Shown here: positions 25,900 through 35,020 of the stretch, in pieces
Numbering within the stretch: the first letter of the stretch is position 1
Layout of the letters: every line of letters begins with the position of its first letter
Assembly (NCBI RefSeq): GCF_001426505.1
Contig: NZ_LMEV01000017.1
Coordinates: 563,808-627,807 of the forward strand
DNA: 64,000 nucleotides
Source of the DNA: Variovorax sp. Root473
GTDB lineage: Bacteria > Pseudomonadota > Gammaproteobacteria > Burkholderiales > Burkholderiaceae_C
Direction of reading: 5' to 3'
Made by a program: the position numbers and the translations under genes
Notes under the pieces: generated by a model
What the model saw: only the letters and a program-made list of their open reading frames with translations
Database searches by the model: none
What the model was told of the DNA's origin: nothing

Positions 25900-25907
25900 G
25901 GACGGGT

Positions 25908-26747
25908 TCAGATGAGCTTTTCGTCGGGCGTGGAAATCTTGCGCAGCGGGCTGTGGCGCGTGGCGGGCATCTTCAGCGGGTGCTCGGTATGGCTGTCGTC
26001 CCACACGGGGTCTTCGATGCTGTCGAACACCTCGCGCAGCTTCTGGCCCCAGCTGTTGTGCATCATGCGGTAGTAGGGGTTGTCGGCGTCGATGCAGATC
26101 ACGCGATCGGTCTCGAGCTTGTTGGCCTCGTACACCACCAGGTCCAGCGGCAGGCCGACCGAGAGGTTCGACTTCATGGTCGAGTCCATCGACACCAGCG
26201 CGCACTTGGCGGCTTCGTCCAGCGGTGTCTCGGGCGTGAGCACGCGGTCGAGCACGGGCTTGCCGTACTTCGATTCGCCCACCTGGAAGTAGGGCGTCTC
26301 GGTGGTCGCTTCGATGAAGTTGCCGGCCGCGTAGACCAGGAACAGGCGCATGCCCTCGCCCTTGACCTGCCCGCCGAAGATGAACGACACGTTGAAATCC
26401 AAGCCCGCGTGCTTGAGCGCCTCGGCATCGCGGTCGTACACATGGCGCACGGCCGAGCCCAGCACGCGCGCGGCGTCGAACATGCTCCTGGCGTTCCAGA
26501 TGGTGATGGGGTCGCCCTGCGTGCCGTCTTCGCGCGTTTCGCGCAGCTCTTCGATCTGCAGGATTTCGCGCACCGACTGCGAGATGCTCAGGTTGCCCGA
26601 CGACAGCAGCACCATGACGCGGTCGCCAGGCTGTTCGTAGACGATCATCTTGCGGAAGGTGCTGATGTGGTCCACGCCCGCGTTCGTGCGCGAGTCGGAG
26701 AGAAACACCAGGCCGGCGTTGAGTTTGATGCCTACGCAATAAGTCAT
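25908..26747 (-). CDS. Anbu-type proteasome-like peptidase
   Basis: Ancestral beta-subunit (Anbu) family, an Ntn-hydrolase related to proteasome beta subunits and HslV. The 279-residue protein begins MTYCVGIKLNAGLVFLSDSR, so Met removal would expose Thr as the N-terminal nucleophile; the following TNAGVDHIS segment and a later SMDSTMKSNLSVGLPLDL match the family. The substrate is unknown for the whole family. Anbu is typically found with an alpha-E protein, a transglutaminase-like protein and a circularly permuted ATP-grasp protein. None of these is here; instead an alpha/beta hydrolase is 8 bases downstream and mutS lies 28 bases upstream in the same direction. AAGG precedes the start. Confidence 0.87.
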   Translation of the reverse strand: MTYCVGIKLNAGLVFLSDSRTNAGVDHISTFRKMIVYEQPGDRVMVLLSSGNLSISQSVREILQIEELRETREDGTQGDPITIWNARSMFDAARVLGSAVRHVYDRDAEALKHAGLDFNVSFIFGGQVKGEGMRLFLVYAAGNFIEATTETPYFQVGESKYGKPVLDRVLTPETPLDEAAKCALVSMDSTMKSNLSVGLPLDLVVYEANKLETDRVICIDADNPYYRMMHNSWGQKLREVFDSIEDPVWDDSHTEHPLKMPATRHSPLRKISTPDEKLI

Positions 26748-26775
26748 GGGTTCGCCTTGCAGGAACTGGGCCCGC

Positions 26776-29433
26776 TCATGCGGTACTGCGTTCACGTGCG
26801 TTCAGTTTCTGGAGGGCATAGAGCGCGTCGAGGGCTTCGCGCGGGCTCATGGCGTCCGGGTCGAGGGCAGCCAGCGCGGATTCTACGGCGCTGACCATGG
26901 CGGTTTCGGTGGCCGGCGGCGGCGCGAACAGGTCGACCTGCGCACGCGTTTGCGCATGCTGCGATTCGAGCGCATCGAGCGCCTGCCGCGCATGGTTGAC
27001 CACCGCCGCGGGCATGCCGGCCAGGCGCGCCACCTGGATGCCGTAGCTCTTGCTGGCCGGACCCGGCTGCATCTCGTGCAGGAACACGATGTCGCGGCCC
27101 GACTCGGTCGCGCTCACGTGCATGTTCACGGCGCCGTGGTGCGTGGCCGGGAATTCGGTGAGCTCGAAGTAGTGGGTCGCGAACAGCGTGAACGCCTTGC
27201 TGCGGTCGTGCAGTTGCGCCGCAATGCCGGCCGCCAGCGCCAGGCCGTCGAAAGTGCTGGTGCCGCGGCCGATTTCGTCCATGAGCACCAGCGACTGCGC
27301 CGTGGCGCTGTGCAGGATCTGCGCGGCCTCGGTCATCTCGAGCATGAAGGTCGACTGCGCGTTGGCCAGGTCGTCGGCCGCGCCGATGCGTGTGTGGATC
27401 GCGTCGATCGGTCCGAGCCGGCAGGCCGTGGCCGGCACGTGCGAGCCGATGGATGCCAGCAGCACGACGATGGCCACTTGCCGCATGTAGGTCGACTTGC
27501 CGCCCATGTTCGGGCCGGTGATGATCTGCATGCGCTGCTGCGGTCCCATCTGCGTGTCGTTGGCGATGAAGCCGCCCGACGACTTCTCGGCCAGCCGCGC
27601 CTCCACCACCGGGTGGCGGCCCTGCTGGATCTCGATGCACGGGTGCGACACGAAGGTCGGCGCGCGCCAGTTCAGCGTGTGCGAGCGCTCGGCCAGCGCG
27701 CACAGCGCGTCGAGCGCGGCGATGCCGCCGGCCAACTGCGTGAGCGCGGGCACCGAGGGCTGCAGCGCGTCGAGCAGTTGCTCGTACAGCCACTTCTCGC
27801 GCGCCAGTGCGCGGTCTTGCGCGCTCAGGGCCTTGTCTTCGAAGGCCTTCAGCTCGGGCGTGATGAAGCGCTCGGCGTTCTTCAGCGTCTGGCGGCGGCG
27901 GTAGTTGTCGGGCACCTTCGAAAGCGCGCTTTGCGTCACCTCGATGTAGAAACCGTGCACGCGGTTGAACTGCACGCGCAGGTTGCTGATGCCGGTGCGC
28001 TCGCGCTCGCTGATCTCGAGCTTGAGCAAAAAGTCGTCGCAGTTCTCGCTGATCTCGCGCAGTTCGTCGAGTTCGGCGTCGTGGCCCGTGGCGATCACGC
28101 CGCCGTCGCGCACCAGCGCCGACGGATCGGGCTTGATCGCGCGCACCAGAAGGTCGGCGCAGCCCGGCGGCGGTGCCAGGCGTTCTGTGATCTGCGCCAG
28201 CAGCGCGGCCGCGCCCGGCAGCAGCGGCGCCAGTTGCTCGGCCTTCGACAGCGCAAGCTGCAAGGCCACGAGTTCGCGCGGGCGCACCTGGCGCAGCGCA
28301 ATGCGTGCCGCGATGCGTTCCACGTCGCTCGTATTCTTGAGCTGCTCGCGCAGCGTGCGCCACGGTGCGGCGGTGGCGCCGGGCGCGGGGGACTGCAGCG
28401 CACCGATGGCGTCGAGCCGGCCTTGCGCTTCGCTGCGGTCGCGGCGCGGCGAGAGCAGCCAGCGCTTGAGCAGGCGGCTGCCCATGCCCGTCATGCAGGT
28501 GTCGAGCAGCGAGAACATCGTGGGCGAATCTTCGCCGCGCAGCGTCTGCACCAGCTCGAGATTGCGGCGCGTGGTGGGCGGCAGCTCGATCAGGTCGCCA
28601 TCGCGCTCCACCGACAGCCGCTGCACGTGCGACAGCGCGCGGCCCTGCGTGTGCTCGGCATAGCCCAGCAGCGCGGCGGCGGCGGCGTGCGCGTTGCCCA
28701 GGCCCTCGGCGTTCCATGCGGCGAGGCTGTGGCTGCCCATCTGCTCGCTGAGCTTGCGCTCGCCCAGGCCGGGGTCGAACTGCCAGGCCGGGCGAAGCGA
28801 CAGCGTGAACGGCACGGCCGCGCGCGCGGCCTTCAGGCGCTGCTCGAAGGCGGGCGTGACCTCGGCGCTGTACAGCAGCTCGCTCGGCGCGATGCGTGCG
28901 ATCCAGGCTTCGAGCGCATCGGCGGGGCACTCGGCCAGCCGCAACTCGGCACCCGTCACGCTGAGCCAGGCCAGGCCGCAGAAATTGCGCGTGCCCGCAT
29001 GCACGGCGAGCAGCAGCGAATCGCTCTTGTCGTTGAGCAGTTCCGAGTCGGTCAGCGTGCCGGGCGTGACCACCCGCACCACCTTGCGCTCGACCGGCCC
29101 CTTGCTGGCGCCGACCTCGCCCACCTGCTCGCAGATGGCCACGGATTCGCCCAGCTTGATGAGCCGTGCCAGGTAGGTGTCGACCGAGTGGAAGGGCACG
29201 CCGCACATCAGCACCGGCTGCCCGGCCGACTGGCCGCGCTGGGTGAGCGTGATGTCGAGCAGGCGTGCGGCCTTTTCGGCATCGGCCCAGAACAGTTCGT
29301 AGAAATCGCCCATCCGGTAGAACAGCAGCGTGTCCGGATGGTCGGCTTTGAGGCCCAGATATTGCGCCATCATGGGCGTGTGCCCTGCGAAGTCGCTGGA
29401 GGAGGGGGCGGGGTGGGCAGTCGTCGTTTTCAC
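26776..29433 (-). CDS. mutS: DNA mismatch repair protein MutS
   Basis: Mismatch-recognition ATPase of 885 residues, slightly longer than the Escherichia coli protein. The mismatch-binding domain at the N-terminus carries [12 protein letters not shown] and the [11 protein letters not shown] motif with its Phe-x-Glu wedge. The C-terminal ATPase shows Walker [14 protein letters not shown], Walker [17 protein letters not shown] and the helix-turn-helix dimerisation end. The GTG at 29433 is chosen because homologues have about 20 residues before HTPMM; an ATG pair at 29370-29373 would remove them. It is divergent from the hypothetical gene at 29531 and its downstream neighbour Anbu is close enough for co-transcription. 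Confidence 0.95.
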   Translation of the reverse strand: MKTTTAHPAPSSSDFAGHTPMMAQYLGLKADHPDTLLFYRMGDFYELFWADAEKAARLLDITLTQRGQSAGQPVLMCGVPFHSVDTYLARLIKLGESVAICEQVGEVGASKGPVERKVVRVVTPGTLTDSELLNDKSDSLLLAVHAGTRNFCGLAWLSVTGAELRLAECPADALEAWIARIAPSELLYSAEVTPAFEQRLKAARAAVPFTLSLRPAWQFDPGLGERKLSEQMGSHSLAAWNAEGLGNAHAAAAALLGYAEHTQGRALSHVQRLSVERDGDLIELPPTTRRNLELVQTLRGEDSPTMFSLLDTCMTGMGSRLLKRWLLSPRRDRSEAQGRLDAIGALQSPAPGATAAPWRTLREQLKNTSDVERIAARIALRQVRPRELVALQLALSKAEQLAPLLPGAAALLAQITERLAPPPGCADLLVRAIKPDPSALVRDGGVIATGHDAELDELREISENCDDFLLKLEISERERTGISNLRVQFNRVHGFYIEVTQSALSKVPDNYRRRQTLKNAERFITPELKAFEDKALSAQDRALAREKWLYEQLLDALQPSVPALTQLAGGIAALDALCALAERSHTLNWRAPTFVSHPCIEIQQGRHPVVEARLAEKSSGGFIANDTQMGPQQRMQIITGPNMGGKSTYMRQVAIVVLLASIGSHVPATACRLGPIDAIHTRIGAADDLANAQSTFMLEMTEAAQILHSATAQSLVLMDEIGRGTSTFDGLALAAGIAAQLHDRSKAFTLFATHYFELTEFPATHHGAVNMHVSATESGRDIVFLHEMQPGPASKSYGIQVARLAGMPAAVVNHARQALDALESQHAQTRAQVDLFAPPPATETAMVSAVESALAALDPDAMSPREALDALYALQKLNARERSTA

Positions 29434-29530
29434 TCGGGCGATTATCGGGGACGGGCCGAGCGCGGGCGGCGGCCCGCAGGCCCCTCCTAAAATCCTTTGG
29501 CGCAACCCCGCGTGAAGAACAAAGGCGCCC

Positions 29531-30142
29531 ATGGCCCCGTCGGAAGAAATCAAAGGCCCTGCAGCGGACGCGCTCCCGGACACCGCCACCTTGCCCGCAG
29601 AACTCGCGGCGCTGTATCTGTGCATGTCGCCGGCCCAACTCGCGGACCTGCGCAAGCCGAAGCGGCCCGAAGGGCGCGCGGGCGCGGGCCCCAGCGGCCC
29701 GTCCGTGATCCGGCCCGTGGAAGGCACGGGCGGCGGCAAGGAGCCTGCGCTCTACCAGCTCGGCACGCTGCGCGAATTTGCCAAGGCGCACGCCGGCCCG
29801 TCCACTTTCGACGCCGCGCTGAACACCGGCCTGCCGGGCTGGGTCAGCGCCAAGCTGCCCTTCTTCGCCGAGCGCGAGCCCCGCATCAAGCGCGGCAAGC
29901 GCGTGCTCATTGGCGGCGCCTGGGACCGCACCGATCCGCTGCGCGAACAGCGCTTCGTCGCGCTGGCCAAGGGCCGCATCCGCTTCACATCGCTGACGTG
30001 CGCCGAAGCCGCGGCGAGCCTGTGGGCCGACGTGGCCAGCCACCGCGCCTTCGCCGACACGGGATTGGCCCTGCTCGCGCGCGAGACACAGGCCATCGAG
30101 GCCTCGCTGGCCGAGACGGCCGCCCTGGCCGCGGCCGCCTGA
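29531..30142 (+). CDS. Hypothetical protein with possible helix-turn-helix
   Basis: Unrecognised 203-residue protein. The segment [21 protein letters not shown] followed later by [13 protein letters not shown] resembles the layout of short excisionase/AlpA-type helix-turn-helix proteins (recognition helix, then a wing and a final helix), but a Lys/Gly/Pro-rich stretch (about residues 40-70) interrupts it. The middle holds basic segments ([15 protein letters not shown]). The C-terminus is an Ala-rich helix. It lies divergent from mutS (97-base gap) and 33 bases before corA. A DNA- or RNA-binding role is only a suggestion. Confidence 0.7.
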   Translation: MAPSEEIKGPAADALPDTATLPAELAALYLCMSPAQLADLRKPKRPEGRAGAGPSGPSVIRPVEGTGGGKEPALYQLGTLREFAKAHAGPSTFDAALNTGLPGWVSAKLPFFAEREPRIKRGKRVLIGGAWDRTDPLREQRFVALAKGRIRFTSLTCAEAAASLWADVASHRAFADTGLALLARETQAIEASLAETAALAAAA

Positions 30143-30175
30143 GTCCGTTCCAAGTTCGAAGAGGGAAACGTCCCG

Positions 30176-31165
30176 ATGCTGATCAACTGCGTGGCGTATG
30201 AAAACGGTGCCAAGCTCGCCGACATTCCCGTCGAGGACATCAGCGAGTACATCTCCCGGCGCGGCTGTTTCGTGTGGGTGGCATTGAGCGACGCCACGCC
30301 CGAAGAGCTGGCCCAGATGCAGGACGAATTCGACCTGCACCCCCTGGCCGTCGAGGACGCCCAGCACGGCCACCAGCGGCCCAAGGTCGAGGAGTACGGC
30401 GATTCGCTGTTCGTCGTGATGCACCTGGTCGAGCCCTCGACCGACACCGAGGGGGAGGGCGGGCACAGCGTGAACGTGGGCGAGGTCAACGTGTTCGTCG
30501 GTCGCAACTACGTGCTGTCGGTGCGCAACCGCAGCCAGCAGGGTTTCCTGGGGGTGCGCGAGCGCTGCGAGCGCGAGCCCGACCTGCTGCGCAACGGCGC
30601 GGGCTTCGTGCTCTACGCGCTGATGGACGCGGTGGTCGACCGCTACTTTCCGGTGATCGACGCGCTCGAGGTGGAACTCGAATCCATCGAGCAGCAGATC
30701 TTTGCCCAGGGCGGCGCGGCGCGCGACAAGATCAAACAGCTGTACGACCTGAAGCGCCGCAGCCTCACTCTCAAGCGCGCGGTGGCGCCATTGGTGGAAG
30801 CGGCGGGCAAGCTGCACGGCGGGCGCGTGCCGCAGGTCTGCGTGGGCACGCAGGAGTACTTCCGCGACGTGGGCGACCACCTGGTGCGCATCAACGGCTC
30901 GATCGACGCGGTGCGCGACACCATCGCCACGGCGGTGCAGGTGAACCTGTCGATGGTCACCATCGAAGAGAGCGAAGTGACCAAGCGGCTGGCCGCCTGG
31001 GCCAGCATCTTCGCGGTGTGCACCGCGTTCGCGGGCATCTGGGGGATGAACTTCGAGCACATGCCGGAGCTGAAATTCCGCTATGGCTACGCGATGGCGC
31101 TGGGGTTGATCGTCAGCACCTGCGGGTATCTGTATTACCGGTTCCGCCGCGTCGGCTGGCTTTAG
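30176..31165 (+). CDS. corA: Magnesium/cobalt transporter CorA
   Basis: Homopentameric divalent-cation channel of 329 residues. A cytoplasmic alpha/beta funnel (about 1-240; HPLAVEDAQHGHQRPKVEEYGD, EIDALEVELESIEQQIF-like long helix) is followed by two C-terminal membrane helices. The signature GMN selectivity motif is present as GMNFEHMPEL between them, and the basic terminus YRFRRVGWL faces the cytoplasm. This is the CorA/ZntB family; Mg2+ uptake is most likely. The gene follows a hypothetical gene by 33 bases. A dispersed repeat begins 12 bases after its stop. Confidence 0.95.
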   Translation: MLINCVAYENGAKLADIPVEDISEYISRRGCFVWVALSDATPEELAQMQDEFDLHPLAVEDAQHGHQRPKVEEYGDSLFVVMHLVEPSTDTEGEGGHSVNVGEVNVFVGRNYVLSVRNRSQQGFLGVRERCEREPDLLRNGAGFVLYALMDAVVDRYFPVIDALEVELESIEQQIFAQGGAARDKIKQLYDLKRRSLTLKRAVAPLVEAAGKLHGGRVPQVCVGTQEYFRDVGDHLVRINGSIDAVRDTIATAVQVNLSMVTIEESEVTKRLAAWASIFAVCTAFAGIWGMNFEHMPELKFRYGYAMALGLIVSTCGYLYYRFRRVGWL

Positions 31166-31176
31166 CACGAAGCTCG

Positions 31177-31270
31177 CCCCCAGGCTTCGCGCACTTCGTG
31201 TCGCTTCTCCAACCCCCTACCGGGGGCGACACCTGCAGCCCGGCAAAGCCGGTTCTGCGGTGTCTCGCGA
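31177..31270 (+). repeat. Dispersed intergenic repeat, copy A
   Basis: A roughly 94-base element between corA and the convergent reductase gene. It shares blocks CCCCCAGGCTT, CACTTCGTGT, CAACCCCCT, GGGGG, GCCCGGCAAAGCCGGTTC, GCGGT and TCGCGA, in that order, with the reverse complement of 62454-62545. It contains two hairpins (CCCCCT/GGGGG and CCGGC-AAA-GCCGG). It looks like a repetitive intergenic element that may also serve as a transcript end. Confidence 0.8.
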
Positions 31271-31286
31271 CTCAATAGCGCCTTCT

Positions 31287-32132
31287 TTATTCGTCGTGGG
31301 TGTCGTGCGTCGCTGCCGCACCGCGGCGCCAGTAACCCGACGCCCGAACCCACTTCGGGTTCGCACCGCGCTCGCCCACGAGGTGCGCACGCAGCGCCTT
31401 CGCAATCGCTGATTCGCAACCGACCCACGCATGGAAGTCGCCAGCCGGCAGTTCGATCGTCTTCAGCGTGTCGACAAGCACGGGGCTCAGCCCCGGCGCC
31501 GCGCCATGGCGGTGTACCCAGCGCAGCGTGAGATCGGCCTGCGTCTCGAACGGAATCTCGTCGGCTGCGCTGTCGACTTCGGCCAGCACCACCACGCGCG
31601 CGCCGGCCGGCAACTCGGCCAGGCGGCGCGAGATCGCGGGCAGGGCGGTGTCGTCGCCGATCAGCAGGTGCCAGTCGAATTCGGTCGGCACGATGAACGA
31701 ACCGCGCGGGCCGCCCACGCCGACGATGTCGCCGGGCCTGGCCTGCTCGGCCCATTGCGTGGCGGGGCCGGCATCGTGCAGCGCGAAATCGATCTCGAGC
31801 GTGTTGGCTTGCGCGTCGTGGCGGCGCGGCGTGTAGTCGCGCATGGCGGGGCGGCCGCCCTCGGGCCACACGGGGCCGTCGGGGCCGGCGGTCGGCAGCG
31901 TGAGCTGGCCGGTGGCGGCATCGGGAAAGAACAGCTTCGCGTGGTCGTCGAAGCCGGGGCTCGTGAAGCCTTGGAGCGCTTCGCCGGTCAGCGTGATGCG
32001 GATCAGGTGCGGCGTCACGCGCTGCGCGGTCTTCACCGTGAGCTGGCGAAAGCGCAGTTCGTGGCGCACGCGGCGGGGCGTGCGGTCGGGCGTGTGGGAA
32101 GAAGACGAAGTGGTGGTGGTGAAGTCGGTCAT
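31287..32132 (-). CDS. Siderophore-interacting protein / ferric-chelate reductase (YqjH-like)
   Basis: Flavin reductase of 281 residues of the SIP/YqjH family, which reduces Fe(III) in siderophore chelates using NAD(P)H. The FAD domain shows RELRFRQLTVKTAQRVTPHLIRI-type strands and RDYTPRR; the nucleotide part shows GDIVGVGGPRGSF and LLIGDDTALPAISRRL; the family C-terminal WVRASGYWRRG is intact. The ATG at 32132, 11 bases after the PadR stop, is preferred to a TTG overlapping that stop. Being translationally linked to a His-rich PadR regulator argues for metal control. A Ser/Thr/Arg-rich N-terminal tail of about 25 residues precedes the domain. Confidence 0.92.
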   Translation of the reverse strand: MTDFTTTTSSSSHTPDRTPRRVRHELRFRQLTVKTAQRVTPHLIRITLTGEALQGFTSPGFDDHAKLFFPDAATGQLTLPTAGPDGPVWPEGGRPAMRDYTPRRHDAQANTLEIDFALHDAGPATQWAEQARPGDIVGVGGPRGSFIVPTEFDWHLLIGDDTALPAISRRLAELPAGARVVVLAEVDSAADEIPFETQADLTLRWVHRHGAAPGLSPVLVDTLKTIELPAGDFHAWVGCESAIAKALRAHLVGERGANPKWVRASGYWRRGAAATHDTHDE

Positions 32133-32143
32133 GTCAGGTGGAT

Positions 32144-32731
32144 TCAAATGCGTTCGAGCTGTTGTGCGGCGCTGTCGAGCACCGCGGCGAATTCGTGGGC
32201 CTGTTGTTCGGTGAGGGGTGCGCCGCCGAGGCGCAGGCGCATCGCGAGCTTGAGGTTCTCGATGGCGCGGGTGACTTGCGGCGGCCGTCCGGCGCGCGGG
32301 CCGGCGCCGTCCACGCCGCCCGCCATGCGGGCCATCATGGCGTCGGCCGTCTCGCGGTTGGCGGCCAGGAACGCCTGGCCGTCCGGTGTGATGCTGTAGC
32401 GCTTGCGACCGCCGACGTCGGCGGTTTCCACGCTCAGCTGGCCCAGCTCTTCCAGCAGCGTGAGCGTCGGGTAGACCACGCCGGGGCTCGGCGCGTAGGT
32501 GCCGCCCAGGCGCTCTTCGATGGCCTTGATGAGTTCGTAGCCGTGCGAGGGCTTGTCGGCAATGAGCTGCAGCAGCACGAAGCGCAACCCCCCATGGCCG
32601 AACACCCGGCCCGCGCCGCCGCCGCGTCCGCCGCGCATTCCGCGGCCGCCGCCCCAGAGGCCGTCGTCGTGTTCGCCGCGCGGGGCGTGGCAGTGGTGAG
32701 GGTGGTGCGGGGCGTGGTGGGGGTGGCGCAT
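32144..32731 (-). CDS. PadR-family metal-type regulator (YqjI-like)
   Basis: Regulator of 195 residues. A PadR winged helix (about 48-125: FVLLQLIADKPSHGYELIKAIEERLGG, YPTLTLLEELGQLSVE) is followed by a helical dimerisation tail. The first 21 residues hold nine histidines plus one Cys (H3, 5, 6, 9, 10, 12, 13, 15, 21), then a Gly/Arg-rich linker. A His-rich N-terminus on a PadR protein beside a ferric reductase is the arrangement of Escherichia coli YqjI/YqjH, where nickel (and iron) relieves repression. Here the two genes form an operon instead of a divergent pair. An AT-rich dyad lies upstream at 32751-32782. Confidence 0.9.
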   Translation of the reverse strand: MRHPHHAPHHPHHCHAPRGEHDDGLWGGGRGMRGGRGGGAGRVFGHGGLRFVLLQLIADKPSHGYELIKAIEERLGGTYAPSPGVVYPTLTLLEELGQLSVETADVGGRKRYSITPDGQAFLAANRETADAMMARMAGGVDGAGPRAGRPPQVTRAIENLKLAMRLRLGGAPLTEQQAHEFAAVLDSAAQQLERI

Positions 32732-32750
32732 CGGGTTGTCTTTCTTGAAG

Positions 32751-32782
32751 CTATCTGGATTATTCTAGATATATCGAAATAG
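32751..32782 (-). promoter_or_regulatory. AT-rich operator candidate for the PadR/reductase operon
   Basis: A 32-base AT-rich island in otherwise GC-rich DNA contains the inverted repeat TATCT (32752-32756) / AGATA (32767-32771), the palindrome GATATATC (32768-32775), and outer CTAT / ATAG ends. It begins about 20 bases upstream of the PadR start, the right place for autorepression. Confidence 0.5.
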
Positions 32783-32858
32783 AAGACGAGCCCATTCCAA
32801 GGCAGACCCTGACGCTCGCGCGGGCTCTAGGTTTTTTGAGGGGAGGGGCCGGGCCGGC

Positions 32859-33752
32859 TCAGTCGGCCGGCTGCTCGAGCACGCTGTCGGCGAAGCGCTG
32901 CGCCGCCGAGGTCTGCGCGCCCGGCGGCAGGGCGAGCGCGATGCCGATGGCGGTCTGCGCGCCCGGCCCCGCGAGCGGCTTGAACACCACGTTGCGCGCT
33001 ACGTGCCGAGCCGCCACCGACGGCACCAGTGCCACGCCCAGGCCGCTTTCGACCAGGCTGATCAGCGTCTGCACCTGCACCGCCTCCTGCTGCACGTCGG
33101 GAATGAAGCCCGCCTGCTGGCAGGCCAGCAGCGCCGCCGCGTGCAGGCCCGGCACTTCCATGGCGCCGTACATCACGAAGGGCTCGGCGGCCAGGTCCGA
33201 CAACGCCAGCCGGCGCCGCCGCGCCAGCGCATGGCCGGCCGGCAACGCGGCCACGAACACGTCGCGCTCGGCCGGGAACACGCGCGCCTTGCAGGCCCGC
33301 CCGATCGGAAAGCGCACCAGCCCCACGTCGACGTCGCCGTTTTCCACCATGGCGACGATGCGCGCGGTGGTCGATTCGCCCAGCACCAGCTGCACGCCCG
33401 GGTAGCGCGCACGAAAACGCGGCAGCACGCGCGGCATCAGCGCGTAGGTTGCCGAGCCCACGAAGCCCACGCGCAGCAGGCCCGCCTCGCCGCGCGAGGC
33501 CGCCTGCGCCACCTTGGTGAACTGCTCGGCATGGAACACCGTGCGGCGCGCCTCGTCGAGTGCCGCCGTGCCCGCGGGCGTCAGCTCGGTGCCGCGCCGG
33601 TTGCGCAGGAACAGCGGCACGCCCACCTGTTCCTCGAGCCGCCGGATCGAGGCCGACAGCGGCGGCTGCGCCATGTGCAGCCGCTCGGCCGCGCGATGGA
33701 AGTTGAGCGTCTCGGCAAGAGCGATGAAGTGGCGCAGCTGGCGGATGTCCAT
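32859..33752 (-). CDS. LysR-family regulator of the CoA catabolic operon
   Basis: LTTR of 297 residues. The N-terminal helix-turn-helix (MDIRQLRHFIALAETLNFHRAAERLHMAQPPLSASIRRLEEQVG) belongs to the CatM/BenM/CbbR-like group, and the effector domain follows (LLRVGFVGSATYALMPRVL, GLGVALVPSVAARHV). The ATG at 33752 gives the usual LysR start; a TTG three codons earlier is less likely. It is divergent from the eight-gene operon starting at 33842, with a TATCA/TGATA dyad in the gap, so it is the obvious local activator. The inducer is probably the substrate acid or its CoA ester. Confidence 0.93.
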   Translation of the reverse strand: MDIRQLRHFIALAETLNFHRAAERLHMAQPPLSASIRRLEEQVGVPLFLRNRRGTELTPAGTAALDEARRTVFHAEQFTKVAQAASRGEAGLLRVGFVGSATYALMPRVLPRFRARYPGVQLVLGESTTARIVAMVENGDVDVGLVRFPIGRACKARVFPAERDVFVAALPAGHALARRRRLALSDLAAEPFVMYGAMEVPGLHAAALLACQQAGFIPDVQQEAVQVQTLISLVESGLGVALVPSVAARHVARNVVFKPLAGPGAQTAIGIALALPPGAQTSAAQRFADSVLEQPAD

Positions 33753-33765
33753 GATCTTCAAACGG

Positions 33766-33788
33766 TATCACAGAGCGCTTATTTGATA
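33766..33788. promoter_or_regulatory. Candidate LysR binding site
   Basis: TATCA (33766-33770) and TGATA (33784-33788) form a perfect inverted repeat with a 13-base spacer, containing an internal T-N11-A pattern. It lies 14 bases before the LysR start codon and about 54 before the operon start, a standard position for an LTTR recognition site. Confidence 0.45.
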
Positions 33789-33841
33789 TTGGACGGCATG
33801 GCCAGCGCTTCGCAGAATCGGCGCCAGGAGACTGACCAACG

Positions 33842-35020
33842 ATGCTTCCCCTTCAGGGCGTGAAAGTGCTCGACCTTTCGAGCGTGGTGTTCGGGCCGCT
33901 GGCCAGCCAGACCTTGGCCGACTACGGCGCCGACGTGATCAAGATCGAGCCGCCCGAGGGCGACTCCACCCGCCGCACCGGCCCCGCCGCCGAGCCCGGC
34001 ATGTCGGCCGTGTTCCTGGGCAGCAACCACAGCAAGAAGAGCGTCGTGCTCGACCTCAAGCGCCCCGAGGCGCGCGAGGCACTCATGGCGCTGCTGGCCG
34101 ATGCCGACGTCTTCATGCACAGCATGCGCCCGCAAAAACTCGCGCCGCTGGGCATCGACCCCGACACGCTCACCGCGCGCTTTCCGCGCCTCGTGTATGC
34201 CGGGCTGCACGGCTTTGCGCAGGGCGGTCCGTATGCCGGGCGGCCCGCGTACGACGACGTCATCCAGGGCATGTCGGGTCTGTCGGCGCTCATGGAGCAG
34301 CAAAGCGGCCAGGCGCGCTACCTGCCCACCATCGCGGCCGACAAGACCTGTGCGCTGGTCGGTGCGCAGGCGATTCTTGCGGCGCTGTTCCGGCGCGAGC
34401 GCACCGGGCGCGGCTGCTTCGTCGAGATCCCGATGTTCGAGACCATGGTGGCCTTCAATCTCGTCGAGCACCTGTACGGCCGGCACTTCGAGCCTCCGCT
34501 GGCCGACGCCGGCTACCCGCGCGTGCTCACGCCGTGGCGCCGCCCGTGGCGCACGGCCGACGGGCACATCTGCATGATGCCGTACACCTCCGCGCACTGG
34601 CGCCGCTTCTTCGCCGAGGTGGGGGAGCCCGCGCTGGCCGACGACCCGCGCTTTGCCGACATGGCCGCGCGTACCCGGCACATCGGCGAGCTGCTCGAAC
34701 TGGCCGGCGGCTTCGTGGCCACGGGCAGCACCGCGCACTGGCTCGCCACCTGCGAGCGGCTCGAAATTCCGGCCGCGCCCGTGAGCCGCCTGGACGACCT
34801 GCCGCGTGACCCGCACCTGGTCGCCACCGGCTTCTTCACCGAACTGAACGACCCGCACATGGGCGCCATGCGCTTCCCCGGCGTGAGCGTGAAGTTCGAC
34901 GGCGTGCGCCCGCCCGTGCGCATGCCGCCGCGCCTGGGCGAACACACGCGCGAAAGCCTCGCCGCGGCGGGCTGGCCCGCCGAACGCATCGACCGATTCC
35001 TGGAGACCTCACCGCAATGA
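33842..35020 (+). CDS. CaiB/BaiF-family CoA-transferase (first copy)
   Basis: Class III CoA-transferase of 392 residues. The N-terminal LPLQGVKVLDLSSVVFGPLASQTLADYGADVIKIEPPEGD is the family signature; the catalytic Asp is expected in the YDDVIQGMSGL region near residue 139. It would transfer CoA from a donor thioester to the acid taken up, activating it for oxidation by the enzymes encoded downstream. First gene of the operon; its stop overlaps the next start (ATGA). A second CaiB paralogue lies at 37567, so the two may form a hetero-oligomer or act at different steps. Confidence 0.94.
   Translation: MLPLQGVKVLDLSSVVFGPLASQTLADYGADVIKIEPPEGDSTRRTGPAAEPGMSAVFLGSNHSKKSVVLDLKRPEAREALMALLADADVFMHSMRPQKLAPLGIDPDTLTARFPRLVYAGLHGFAQGGPYAGRPAYDDVIQGMSGLSALMEQQSGQARYLPTIAADKTCALVGAQAILAALFRRERTGRGCFVEIPMFETMVAFNLVEHLYGRHFEPPLADAGYPRVLTPWRRPWRTADGHICMMPYTSAHWRRFFAEVGEPALADDPRFADMAARTRHIGELLELAGGFVATGSTAHWLATCERLEIPAAPVSRLDDLPRDPHLVATGFFTELNDPHMGAMRFPGVSVKFDGVRPPVRMPPRLGEHTRESLAAAGWPAERIDRFLETSPQ

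Noticed and set aside
26792..31168. Minus-strand open frame of 1458 codons across corA, a hypothetical gene and mutS
   Set aside because: It is an antisense and off-frame shadow of three well-supported genes; no family motif and no ribosome site.
31241..31260. The CCGGC-AAA-GCCGG hairpin as a dedicated corA terminator
   Set aside because: The same hairpin is part of the dispersed repeat and lacks a T-run, so it is better described as part of that element.
32133..32147. TTG start for the ferric reductase overlapping the PadR stop
   Set aside because: The ATG at 32132 is available 5 codons later and the extra residues are not conserved-looking.
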